Positions 14,713-20,852 of a DNA stretch of 20,852 bases are shown here, in pieces (the stretch's first letter is position 1; every line of letters starts with the position of its first letter). Both the position numbers and the translations under genes were made by a program. The notes below the pieces were generated by a model. It had not been told where the DNA came from and made no database searches. It saw nothing but the letters and a program-made list of their open reading frames with translations. This stretch comes from JBBQXY01 sp051004815 (GTDB taxonomy: Bacteria > Chloroflexota > Ktedonobacteria > Ktedonobacterales > Ktedonobacteraceae). The DNA is taken from contig JBPCJY010000125.1 of NCBI GenBank assembly GCA_051004815.1, forward strand, positions 1-20,852. Reading direction: 5' to 3'.

Positions 14713-14741
14713 GGCGGCGAAGCCGCCTCCTACACAGGAGG
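14713..14741 (+). promoter_or_regulatory. Shine-Dalgarno-sequestering hairpin with a competing hairpin
   Basis: The permease ribosome binding site AGGAGG (14736-14741) is perfectly complementary to CCTCCT (14726-14731) across a 4-base loop. Just upstream GGCGGC (14713-14718) and GCCGCC (14722-14727) form another hairpin that shares bases 14726-14727 with the first. The two folds are therefore partly exclusive. Translation control is inferred. Confidence 0.5.
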
Positions 14742-14749
14742 AAAGAAAC

Positions 14750-16096
14750 ATGGCTGTGCCAATCACGTCTTCTGAGTCGAAACTGGCAATACGAATGCGT
14801 AAGCTTGGTCAAGCAATTGGGCGTCCTGTCTTTGCCGTGGTCCTGGCAATGGTTGCCGGGGGCATTGTCATCATGATCACCGCACCAGGGAACCTGGGGG
14901 ATCGCTTTAACGAGGCCGTTGCCGCCTACCAGGCTCTTTTCACCGGTGCTTTTGGCAATCCGCAAAACTTCTCGTTTACTCTGACTGCCGTTACTCCGCT
15001 TATTTTAACCGGCCTCTCTGTAGCACTCTCCTTCCGCGGTGGCCTTTTTAATATTGGAGCAGCCGGTCAATTAGCGGTGGGAGCAATGACGGCTGGCATT
15101 ATTGCCTTCGAGGCAAGAACATGGCCCGGCTGGGTACTCATCCCGCTGATGCTCATCGGCAGTATGCTGGCGGGTGCGATTTGGGGTAGTATCGTGGGCA
15201 TTCTGAAAGCATGGCGTGGTGCGCATGAAGTTGTGACCACCATCATGTTAAACTGGGTTGCCTTTTATTTCACCGATTACCTCATCAATGGACCGTTTAG
15301 AGCATCTAACCTGGCGGGGCAGACAGATGCCTTGCCCCGTCAGGCCACATTGCCGCATGTTGCTGACTTCTATAACGCGACGCTGGGAACATTTCTGCCG
15401 AAAATTGACCAGCCCGCGCAGTACCTGGTCGATGTTGGCATCTTTTTCGCGCTATTCGCTATGCTGGTTTATTGGTTTCTCACTTCCCGTACCACCTTTG
15501 GCTACGAGGTGCGCGTGATTGGGCAAAATCCCAAGGCGGCTCGGTATGCCGGTATTCCGATTAAGCGCAATATCTTTGCTATCATGGCGATCGCGGGCGC
15601 ATTCTCCGGACTGGCAGGTGGTCTTCAGTTGATGGGCCAGTTCCCGTATCAGTTGATTGCCCAGACCTTTAGCATTCAAACAACTGGCTTCGATGCGATT
15701 GGTGTCGCGCTGCTCGGACGTACAACGGCTATCGGTGTTCTACTCGGTGCGCTACTCTTTGGCGGACTGCGCCAGGGTGGTACGATTATGCAGTTGAACG
15801 CCAATATACCCGGTGACCTCGTCTATATCATCCAGGCTCTGGTGCTTTTTAGTATCGCTACCGAGTTTTTACCGTCTATCCAGCGTTCTTTCTCCAAACG
15901 ATTTGCCGGTAGCAGCAGGCCTTCACTGATACCGATGGCAAATGACGCTGTGGTAGTTGACCGTATTGAGCAAGACAATGGTGTCACGCAAAATGGTTCT
16001 ACAGCGTCTGAGCAAGCTAAAGTCAGTACCATTGATGCTGGCTCAACATTACCAACAACCAGTGAGAGTAGTTCACAACGGGTTGAGGAGGAATAA
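14750..16096 (+). CDS. ABC transporter permease, NupP-like (BPD_transp_2 family)
   Basis: This 448-residue membrane protein is one of the two permease subunits of the nucleoside-type importer. It has about 8-10 hydrophobic segments. The family-typical region FRGGLFNIGAAGQLAVGAM follows the second segment, and GAHEVVTTIMLNWVAFY lies in the middle. The coupling region is TFGYEVRVIGQNPKAARYAGI. Residues about 385-448 are a hydrophilic Ser/Thr-rich cytoplasmic tail that is longer than usual. The ATG has a full AGGAGG 8 bases upstream, inside a hairpin. The stop is 2 bases before the next gene, so the two permeases are co-translated. Confidence 0.92.
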   Translation: MAVPITSSESKLAIRMRKLGQAIGRPVFAVVLAMVAGGIVIMITAPGNLGDRFNEAVAAYQALFTGAFGNPQNFSFTLTAVTPLILTGLSVALSFRGGLFNIGAAGQLAVGAMTAGIIAFEARTWPGWVLIPLMLIGSMLAGAIWGSIVGILKAWRGAHEVVTTIMLNWVAFYFTDYLINGPFRASNLAGQTDALPRQATLPHVADFYNATLGTFLPKIDQPAQYLVDVGIFFALFAMLVYWFLTSRTTFGYEVRVIGQNPKAARYAGIPIKRNIFAIMAIAGAFSGLAGGLQLMGQFPYQLIAQTFSIQTTGFDAIGVALLGRTTAIGVLLGALLFGGLRQGGTIMQLNANIPGDLVYIIQALVLFSIATEFLPSIQRSFSKRFAGSSRPSLIPMANDAVVVDRIEQDNGVTQNGSTASEQAKVSTIDAGSTLPTTSESSSQRVEEE

Positions 16097-16098
16097 AC

Positions 16099-17046
16099 GT
16101 GTTCTTACAAGTATTATTGCGGGTGCTGTCGTCCAGTGACCTCTGGCAATCCTCGCTCCAATTCGCCGCGTTACTCTTGCTGCCAGCCCTTGGTGGTGTG
16201 ATCTCCGAACGGAGTGGCGTTGTCAATATTGCGATGGAAGGCATGATGTTAACAGGGGCATATGCCGGTGTCATGACAGCCCTGGCGACGCATAACGTAA
16301 TTCTGGGTGTCATTGGAGCGATGGTCGCGGGAGGCTTGATGGCCCTGGTTCATGCTATTGTGTCGATCAATTTTAAGGCCGATCAGATTGTTAGCGGCAT
16401 CGCCATCAACATCGCGGCCCTTGGCCTGACGAACTACCTGCTCTTTATCCAGACTGGCGGGCAGGGCATTCCCAGTTTGTCCAATGCTTTGCGCTTGCCA
16501 ATAACCTCCTGGGGGCCGCTCAGTAATATCCCGTTTATCGGTCCCGTGCTCTTCCGACAGAATATTATCTTCTACGTTGCCATACTCATCTTGTTGGGTA
16601 TCAATTTCCTGCTCTTCCGCACCAATATTGGCTTACGCATTCGTGCGGTGGGTGAGCATCCTCATGCTGCCGATACTGCCGGTGTGAACGTGCGTCTGGT
16701 GCGTTATCTGTGCGTCATTGGGAGTGGCTTGCTCTCTGGTCTGGCCGGGGCATTCCTTTCCATGGGTATTGCCGGCATATTTAACTCGAATATGACCGCG
16801 GGTACCGGCTTTATCGCTCTGGCTGCAATGATCTTTGGTAAGTACAATCCCTTTGGGACCGCGGGTGCCTGTCTCATCTTTGGCCTTGGTGAGGCTCTCA
16901 GTGTACGCTTACAGGATACGGGTGTCTCATCCAATCTGCTCAGTACGCTGCCATATCTCTTGACGCTTGTTGCCCTGGTTGGCCTGGTTGGCCGTACCGT
17001 AGCACCGGCGGCTGATGGCATTCCTTACGAGCCCGGAACAGAATAA
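16099..17046 (+). CDS. ABC transporter permease, NupQ-like (BPD_transp_2 family)
   Basis: This 315-residue protein is the second permease of the importer. It has the expected pattern of about 8 membrane segments. The conserved segments are GVISERSGVVNIAMEGMM near the N-terminus, INFKADQIVSGIAIN in the middle and the coupling helix FRTNIGLRIRAVGEHPHAAD. The GTG start has GAGGAGG a few bases upstream, within the last codons of the preceding gene. The ATPase gene starts 13 bases after the stop. The length and lack of extensions fit the family. Confidence 0.92.
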   Translation: MFLQVLLRVLSSSDLWQSSLQFAALLLLPALGGVISERSGVVNIAMEGMMLTGAYAGVMTALATHNVILGVIGAMVAGGLMALVHAIVSINFKADQIVSGIAINIAALGLTNYLLFIQTGGQGIPSLSNALRLPITSWGPLSNIPFIGPVLFRQNIIFYVAILILLGINFLLFRTNIGLRIRAVGEHPHAADTAGVNVRLVRYLCVIGSGLLSGLAGAFLSMGIAGIFNSNMTAGTGFIALAAMIFGKYNPFGTAGACLIFGLGEALSVRLQDTGVSSNLLSTLPYLLTLVALVGLVGRTVAPAADGIPYEPGTE

Positions 17047-17059
17047 CAGGAGATTTCCC

Positions 17060-18649
17060 ATGCAAGAAAGTACAGTCGAGACATTAGCCAAAGAGCGCGA
17101 GATACCATTGGCTGTGGAGATGCGCGAGATCAGCAAGGCTTGGCCAGGTGTGGTTGCCAATGACCATGTGAATTTGACAGTACGGCGCGGCGAAATCCAT
17201 GCCCTGGTAGGAGAAAATGGGGCCGGAAAAACTACCTTGATGAATATTCTCTATGGCTTGATTAGGCCCGATAGCGGAGATATTTTCATCAATGGGGAGC
17301 ATGTGCATATTACGGGGCCGCGTGACGCTATCCGCCTACGCATCGGTATGGTACACCAACATTTTATGTTGATACCGCCGTTGACGGTGGCGGAAAATAT
17401 TGTCCTGGGACATGAGCCGGGCAGTATTGGCTCGGTCTATGATGTAAAAAAGGCCAGGACAATTATCCTTGAACTAAGTAAGCAGTATGGTCTGCCTATC
17501 GACCCCGATATTCGCATCGAAAAACTCTCGGTCGGCCTACAACAACGGGTGGAGATATTGAAAGTGCTCTATCGCGCCGCCGATATCCTCATTATGGATG
17601 AACCGACCGGGGTGTTAACGCCGCAAGAAACATTTGAACTCTTTGGTGTGCTACGAGGCCTGGTCGAACAGGGCAAGACGATCATCTTTATTACACACAA
17701 ACTGCGCGAAGTGTTGGAGCTTTCGGATAATATTACGGTGCTGCGCCGTGGCAAGAATGCCGGTACGCTGATCACAAAGCAAACGAACCAGGCGGAGATT
17801 GCGCGTATGATGGTTGGCCGTGAAGTGCTGCTGCGCGTGAATAAGACGCCAGCCCATCCTGGGCTGGTAGTATTGCATATAGAAGATCTCCATGCGCAGT
17901 CTGACCGTGGTCTCGAAGTATTACACGGTGTCGGCTTCGATGTGCATGCCGGAGAAATTCTAGGGATCGCAGGTGTCGAAGGCAATGGGCAATCCGAACT
18001 GGTCGAAGCTCTGACAGGAATGCGTAAGATCACCAGTGGGAAGATCACCATCACCGAGGTGAAAGATGGTCAGGCAGGCCGGACGCGGGATATCACTGTG
18101 ATGAATGCGCGTGAAGAGCGTCTGGCGGGTGTGGCCCATATTCCCGAAGACCGACGTGGTAGCGGTTTGGTGCTCACCGATTCTATTGAAGACAATATGA
18201 TCTTGGGGCGGCAAGGTTGGCCACAGTTTTCCTGGGCAGGTATTGTGTTGTTGTTGCGCAACATTGCAGCGTGGGCCAGGAAGCTAATTAAAGAGTTTGA
18301 CGTACGTACGCCTTCTGCTGAAGCCTCGGCACGTTCGCTATCGGGCGGCAATCAGCAAAAGATCATCATTGCGCGTGAATTTTCCGCGAATCCACAGGCC
18401 TTGATCGCGTCACAGCCTACGCGTGGTGTTGATATTGGCGCGATTGAGTTTATTCACCGGCGCATCATTGAGCAGCGCGATGCTGGCAAAGCGGTTCTGC
18501 TCATCTCCGCGGAACTGGACGAAATTCGCTCCCTCTCCGATCGGATCGCGGTAATGTACGAGGGCAACATTGTGGATATTGTCGCGCCAGAGGCGACCGA
18601 GGAAGAACTGGGTATCTTGATGACAGGTGGCTCATTAGAGAAGGAATAG
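17060..18649 (+). CDS. ABC transporter ATP-binding protein, NupO-like, two nucleotide-binding domains
   Basis: This 529-residue ATPase energises the importer. The first domain has Walker A GENGAGKTT (51-59), a glutamine in MVHQH, signature LSVGLQQR (from 156) and Walker B ILIMDEPTG (from 176). The second domain has the diverged P-loop GVEGNGQSEL and a good signature, LSGGNQQK, as is usual for RbsA/NupO-type double ATPases in which the second site is weak. I chose the ATG at 17060 for the AGGAG 8-12 bases upstream; an in-frame upstream start at 17015 would overlap the permease gene. ATPase last, after both permeases, differs from the order I recall in the Bacillus nup operon. The stop codon lies inside the left arm of a long hairpin. 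Confidence 0.93.
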   Translation: MQESTVETLAKEREIPLAVEMREISKAWPGVVANDHVNLTVRRGEIHALVGENGAGKTTLMNILYGLIRPDSGDIFINGEHVHITGPRDAIRLRIGMVHQHFMLIPPLTVAENIVLGHEPGSIGSVYDVKKARTIILELSKQYGLPIDPDIRIEKLSVGLQQRVEILKVLYRAADILIMDEPTGVLTPQETFELFGVLRGLVEQGKTIIFITHKLREVLELSDNITVLRRGKNAGTLITKQTNQAEIARMMVGREVLLRVNKTPAHPGLVVLHIEDLHAQSDRGLEVLHGVGFDVHAGEILGIAGVEGNGQSELVEALTGMRKITSGKITITEVKDGQAGRTRDITVMNAREERLAGVAHIPEDRRGSGLVLTDSIEDNMILGRQGWPQFSWAGIVLLLRNIAAWARKLIKEFDVRTPSAEASARSLSGGNQQKIIIAREFSANPQALIASQPTRGVDIGAIEFIHRRIIEQRDAGKAVLLISAELDEIRSLSDRIAVMYEGNIVDIVAPEATEEELGILMTGGSLEKE

Positions 18650-18729
18650 AGTATTGAATGAGTATGGAGTCACTTGCCCTGCCGACATTGTCGACAGGGC
18701 AATCGCCCCCATACTCATTCAATACTCTA
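18647..18729. terminator. Long composite hairpin between convergent genes
   Basis: A perfect 21-bp outer stem (18647-18667 with 18709-18729) begins at the TAG of the ATPase gene. Inside it, TTGCCCTG/CAGGGCAA (18674-18681 with 18695-18702) and CGAC/GTCG form a capped inner stem. It lies between two converging genes and can serve both. No T-run is present. Confidence 0.85.
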
Positions 18730-18737
18730 GTTTGTTC

Positions 18738-19925
18738 CTACACGCTCAATCCCAGAACCTTCGTCAGGCGCAAAATCTCAACTCCCGTATTGGTATCATT
18801 ATGTGCGAGAGCGGTTTCAGCGGCTTGCCTCAATAGCAAGAGGGCCTGGGGCGTGTTCAGGTCGTTGTCCATGGCGGCTTTGAAGCGGTCACGCAGCATG
18901 GTATCTTCGCCGCGAACCTCATCTCCCACGAGCGAGCGTACTTGTTGGAAGTGTGCGACAATTTCCTGGGCAACTTCTAAATCCGCCGGGAAACATTCCC
19001 AGGGATAGCGATACTGGTGATTAAGCAGCACGACGCGAATAGCGTCCGCGCTATAGTCTTTGAGCAAATCGCTGACCAGCGTCAGATTGCCCAGGGACTT
19101 GCTCATCTTTTCGCCTTCCTGGAAAACCATGCCGGTATGCATCCAGAAACGGGAGAAAGGGGCTTTTTCCGTGAAGTGTTCAGACTGCGCAATCTCGCAG
19201 GTGTGGTGGGGGAAAGCGAGATCGGCCCCACCGCCATGAATGTCGAGCTGTGGGCCAAGGTAGTGCATCGACATCGCGCTACACTCGATGTGCCAGCCGG
19301 GTCGTCCAGGTCCCCATGGGCTAGACCAGGCGGGTTCACCAGGAGCCTGGGCCTGCCAGAGTACAAAGTCCAACGGGTCTTTCTTGCGCGAATCAGCGGG
19401 GAAGTTGCCGCGCTCGTTGGCAATCGTGAGCATCGCGTGATAATCGTTCAGGCCAATAGCTCGTGCCATAATGCCGAATTCGGGGTCTTGCTTCACACTA
19501 AAGTAGACACTGCCGCTACTCTCGTAGGCGTAGCCTCGTGTGATCAGCGTTGAGATAATCTCAAGCATCATGGGTATTTCCTCGGTTGCACGAGCGTAGA
19601 CATTGGGGCGGCGCACATTCAGCGAAGCCATATCGTTCAGATAGCGTTCGGTTTCGCGTTTGCCCAGTTCATCCCAGGACATGCCCAACTCACGAGCTTT
19701 ACGCAAAACATCGTCGTCGATATCGGTAACATTCTGCACGTAATTGACGGTATAGCCAAGGAATTCCAGGTAGCGTATCAGTGTATCAAAGGAGACATAG
19801 GTGAAGGCATGGCCCAGATGCGTGGTATCGTATGGCGTAACACCGCAAACATAGATGCGCACTATCTTATCATCTAGCGGGACAAATTCTTCAAGTGACT
19901 GTGTCAGGGTGTTAAACAATTTCAT
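18738..19925 (-). CDS. cysS: Short cysteinyl-tRNA synthetase / MshC-like cysteine ligase
   Basis: This 395-residue class I ligase activates cysteine with ATP. It has the HIGH-type motif THLGHA (35-40), KMSKS (273-277) and the zinc ligands C27, C215, H240 and E244. It stops right after a short DALR-like segment (DNDLNTPQALLLL) and lacks about 60-70 C-terminal residues that bind the anticodon in full CysRS. The length, the CGVTPYDTTHLGHA start, GEPAWSSPWGPGRPGW and KMSKSLGNLTLVS recall MshC, the mycothiol cysteine ligase; DIHGGGADLAFPHH is more CysRS-like. It could therefore be a short CysRS or a ligase for another amine. The start has AGGAGA inside the end of tatD, only 2 bases separate the two genes, and they form one operon. 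Confidence 0.82.
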   Translation of the reverse strand: MKLFNTLTQSLEEFVPLDDKIVRIYVCGVTPYDTTHLGHAFTYVSFDTLIRYLEFLGYTVNYVQNVTDIDDDVLRKARELGMSWDELGKRETERYLNDMASLNVRRPNVYARATEEIPMMLEIISTLITRGYAYESSGSVYFSVKQDPEFGIMARAIGLNDYHAMLTIANERGNFPADSRKKDPLDFVLWQAQAPGEPAWSSPWGPGRPGWHIECSAMSMHYLGPQLDIHGGGADLAFPHHTCEIAQSEHFTEKAPFSRFWMHTGMVFQEGEKMSKSLGNLTLVSDLLKDYSADAIRVVLLNHQYRYPWECFPADLEVAQEIVAHFQQVRSLVGDEVRGEDTMLRDRFKAAMDNDLNTPQALLLLRQAAETALAHNDTNTGVEILRLTKVLGLSV

Positions 19926-19927
19926 AC

Positions 19928-20707
19928 TTATGATTCTCCTAAACCGAACAAACGAACAGCATTAGCTGTGGTGATCTGGGCAATTTCTTCTAACGTCATG
20001 CCGCGAATCTCGGCCAGCTTTTCAGCAACACGTTTGACGAAAAGTGGCTCATTGCGTTTGGCGCGTATTGGGTTTGGTACTAAATAAGGACTATCGGTCT
20101 CGACTAAGATACGATGCAAAGGAGCCATGCGTGCTACTTCTGGTAGGGCATTGCCTTGTTTGGTCAATGGGCCAGCGAACGAGAGCATAAAACCATCGAA
20201 GGTTAAACACTCCTCTGCCTGGGCCACGTCACCGGAGAAACAATGGAAGACGCCGCGTAGCCCCTGCCCATGCTTGCGTAATAGCTCAACGACATCGTCA
20301 TGTGAGTCGCGTACATGGATAATGCAGGGTAAATTACAGGCGCGTGCCAGTTCCAGGTGAGCACAGAATACTGCCCGTTGGACTTCGCGTGGCGAAAGCA
20401 TACGGAAATAGTCCAACCCGAATTCGCCAATCGCGACGACTTCAGGCTCTCGTGCCATCTCTTGAAAGAGTGCGCCTATCTCTGCGCTATACGTGGTAGC
20501 GTCATGCGGATGGACGCCCACGGCGGCAAAGATCACGTCGGGATAAGCTTTCGCTAACGCAAGAGCTTCACGGCTGGAGGCAAGATCACAACCTGGGTCA
20601 ACCATTCGTGTTACACCGCCAGCAATAGCAGCATGAATCACGGCTTCGCGGTCTGCATGAAAACGGGAGGTGTCAATATGGGTGTGGCTATCGACGAGCA
20701 AACACAT
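19928..20707 (-). CDS. tatD: TatD-family metal-dependent DNase
   Basis: This 259-residue TIM-barrel hydrolase belongs to the TatD family, whose members are 3'-5' DNases also linked to RNA 3'-end processing and D-aminoacyl editing. The metal and catalytic residues are all present: DSHTH (H8, H10), GEFGLDY (E95), IHVRDSHDD (H131), HCFSG (H155) and ETDSPYL (D205). The length is normal. The start has AAAGGAA just upstream and a near-consensus promoter about 30 bases away. It is the first gene of a two-gene operon with the short cysteine ligase. Synteny of tatD with a class I tRNA synthetase gene (often metG) is common in bacteria. Confidence 0.94.
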   Translation of the reverse strand: MCLLVDSHTHIDTSRFHADREAVIHAAIAGGVTRMVDPGCDLASSREALALAKAYPDVIFAAVGVHPHDATTYSAEIGALFQEMAREPEVVAIGEFGLDYFRMLSPREVQRAVFCAHLELARACNLPCIIHVRDSHDDVVELLRKHGQGLRGVFHCFSGDVAQAEECLTFDGFMLSFAGPLTKQGNALPEVARMAPLHRILVETDSPYLVPNPIRAKRNEPLFVKRVAEKLAEIRGMTLEEIAQITTANAVRLFGLGES

Positions 20708-20733
20708 GTTCCTTTCATTTCATCACTTCATTA

Positions 20734-20763
20734 AGTATAGTCTACGCTCTCATGCCATGTCAA
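20734..20763 (-). promoter_or_regulatory. Sigma70-type promoter of the tatD-ligase operon
   Basis: On the minus strand a perfect TTGACA (20763-20758) is followed after 18 bases by TATACT (20739-20734). The 5' leader would be about 20 nt. Confidence 0.82.
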
Positions 20764-20790
20764 ATAAGACGACCAGGCGAACACCAAGGA

Positions 20791-20805
20791 CCCCCCCCCC
20801 CCCCC
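20791..20805. repeat. Homopolymer run of 15 C
   Basis: An uninterrupted run of 15 C (G on the minus strand) lies about 28 bases upstream of the tatD -35 box. It is not matched elsewhere in the window. It may be a slippery tract or an assembly/sequencing artefact. No gene is seen between 20,764 and the window end. Confidence 0.95.
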
Positions 20806-20852
20806 AACAGCACCCAGTCTGTCACACACGCACGTGTAATAAAGGAAAGCCA

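Overview
The window looks like a chromosomal segment of a Chloroflexota bacterium, most likely a Ktedonobacteria-type organism. The reasons are the mix of families (sigma-like factors, AAA/STAND ATPases fused to winged-helix domains, a short MshC-like cysteinyl ligase, a Nup-type nucleoside ABC transporter) and sigma70-style promoters with purine-rich Shine-Dalgarno sites. This placement rests on gene content and style, not on a database match. No phage, transposase or CRISPR array is visible.

Layout. (1) 1-2,300: a small PD-(D/E)XK endonuclease of the intron-associated type, an intact tRNA-Lys(CTT) on the minus strand, an ArsR-type regulator with a textbook promoter and overlapping palindromic operator, and a PHP-domain phosphoesterase ending in a strong hairpin. 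(2) 2,335-5,650: a CDP-alcohol phosphatidyltransferase and a 760-residue protein with a C-terminal NYN (LabA/DUF88) nuclease-like domain behind about 590 low-complexity residues, closed by a 68-nt inverted repeat. (3) 5,811-13,160: a more A+T-rich accessory-looking block with an aminoglycoside-phosphotransferase-fold protein (+), a convergent two-gene minus-strand operon, and a divergent sigma-70-like protein (+). The operon encodes an RSH (RelA/SpoT)-type protein fused to an AAA/STAND ATPase, translationally coupled to a second ATPase with an OmpR-type winged helix. (4) 13,423-18,730: a BMP-family lipoprotein, two membrane permeases and a double-NBD ATPase, together a nucleoside-type ABC importer. 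(5) 18,738-20,707 (minus): tatD followed by a short CysRS/MshC-like ligase. A run of 15 C lies upstream.

The most unusual part is region 3. The RSH protein keeps HD, synthetase, TGS, zinc-finger/CC and ACT domains in canonical order. However, residues known to be needed for hydrolysis (the ED of HDxxED) and for synthesis (the Glu of ExQIR and the RxKS-type nucleotide-binding segment) are replaced, and an ATPase has been added at the C-terminus. Its stop codon overlaps the start of an ATPase carrying a DNA-binding domain, and a sigma-like gene is divergent from it. I read this as a candidate sensor (RSH/ATPase) to transcriptional output (ATPase/wHTH, sigma-like) module. The architecture is seen directly; the function is inference. 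The RSH gene also holds a 45-bp near-perfect direct repeat whose two copies are read in different frames.

Four genes, and the tatD/cysS convergence, end in unusually long perfect stems. The permease mRNA has its Shine-Dalgarno site inside a perfect 6-bp hairpin that competes with an upstream hairpin.
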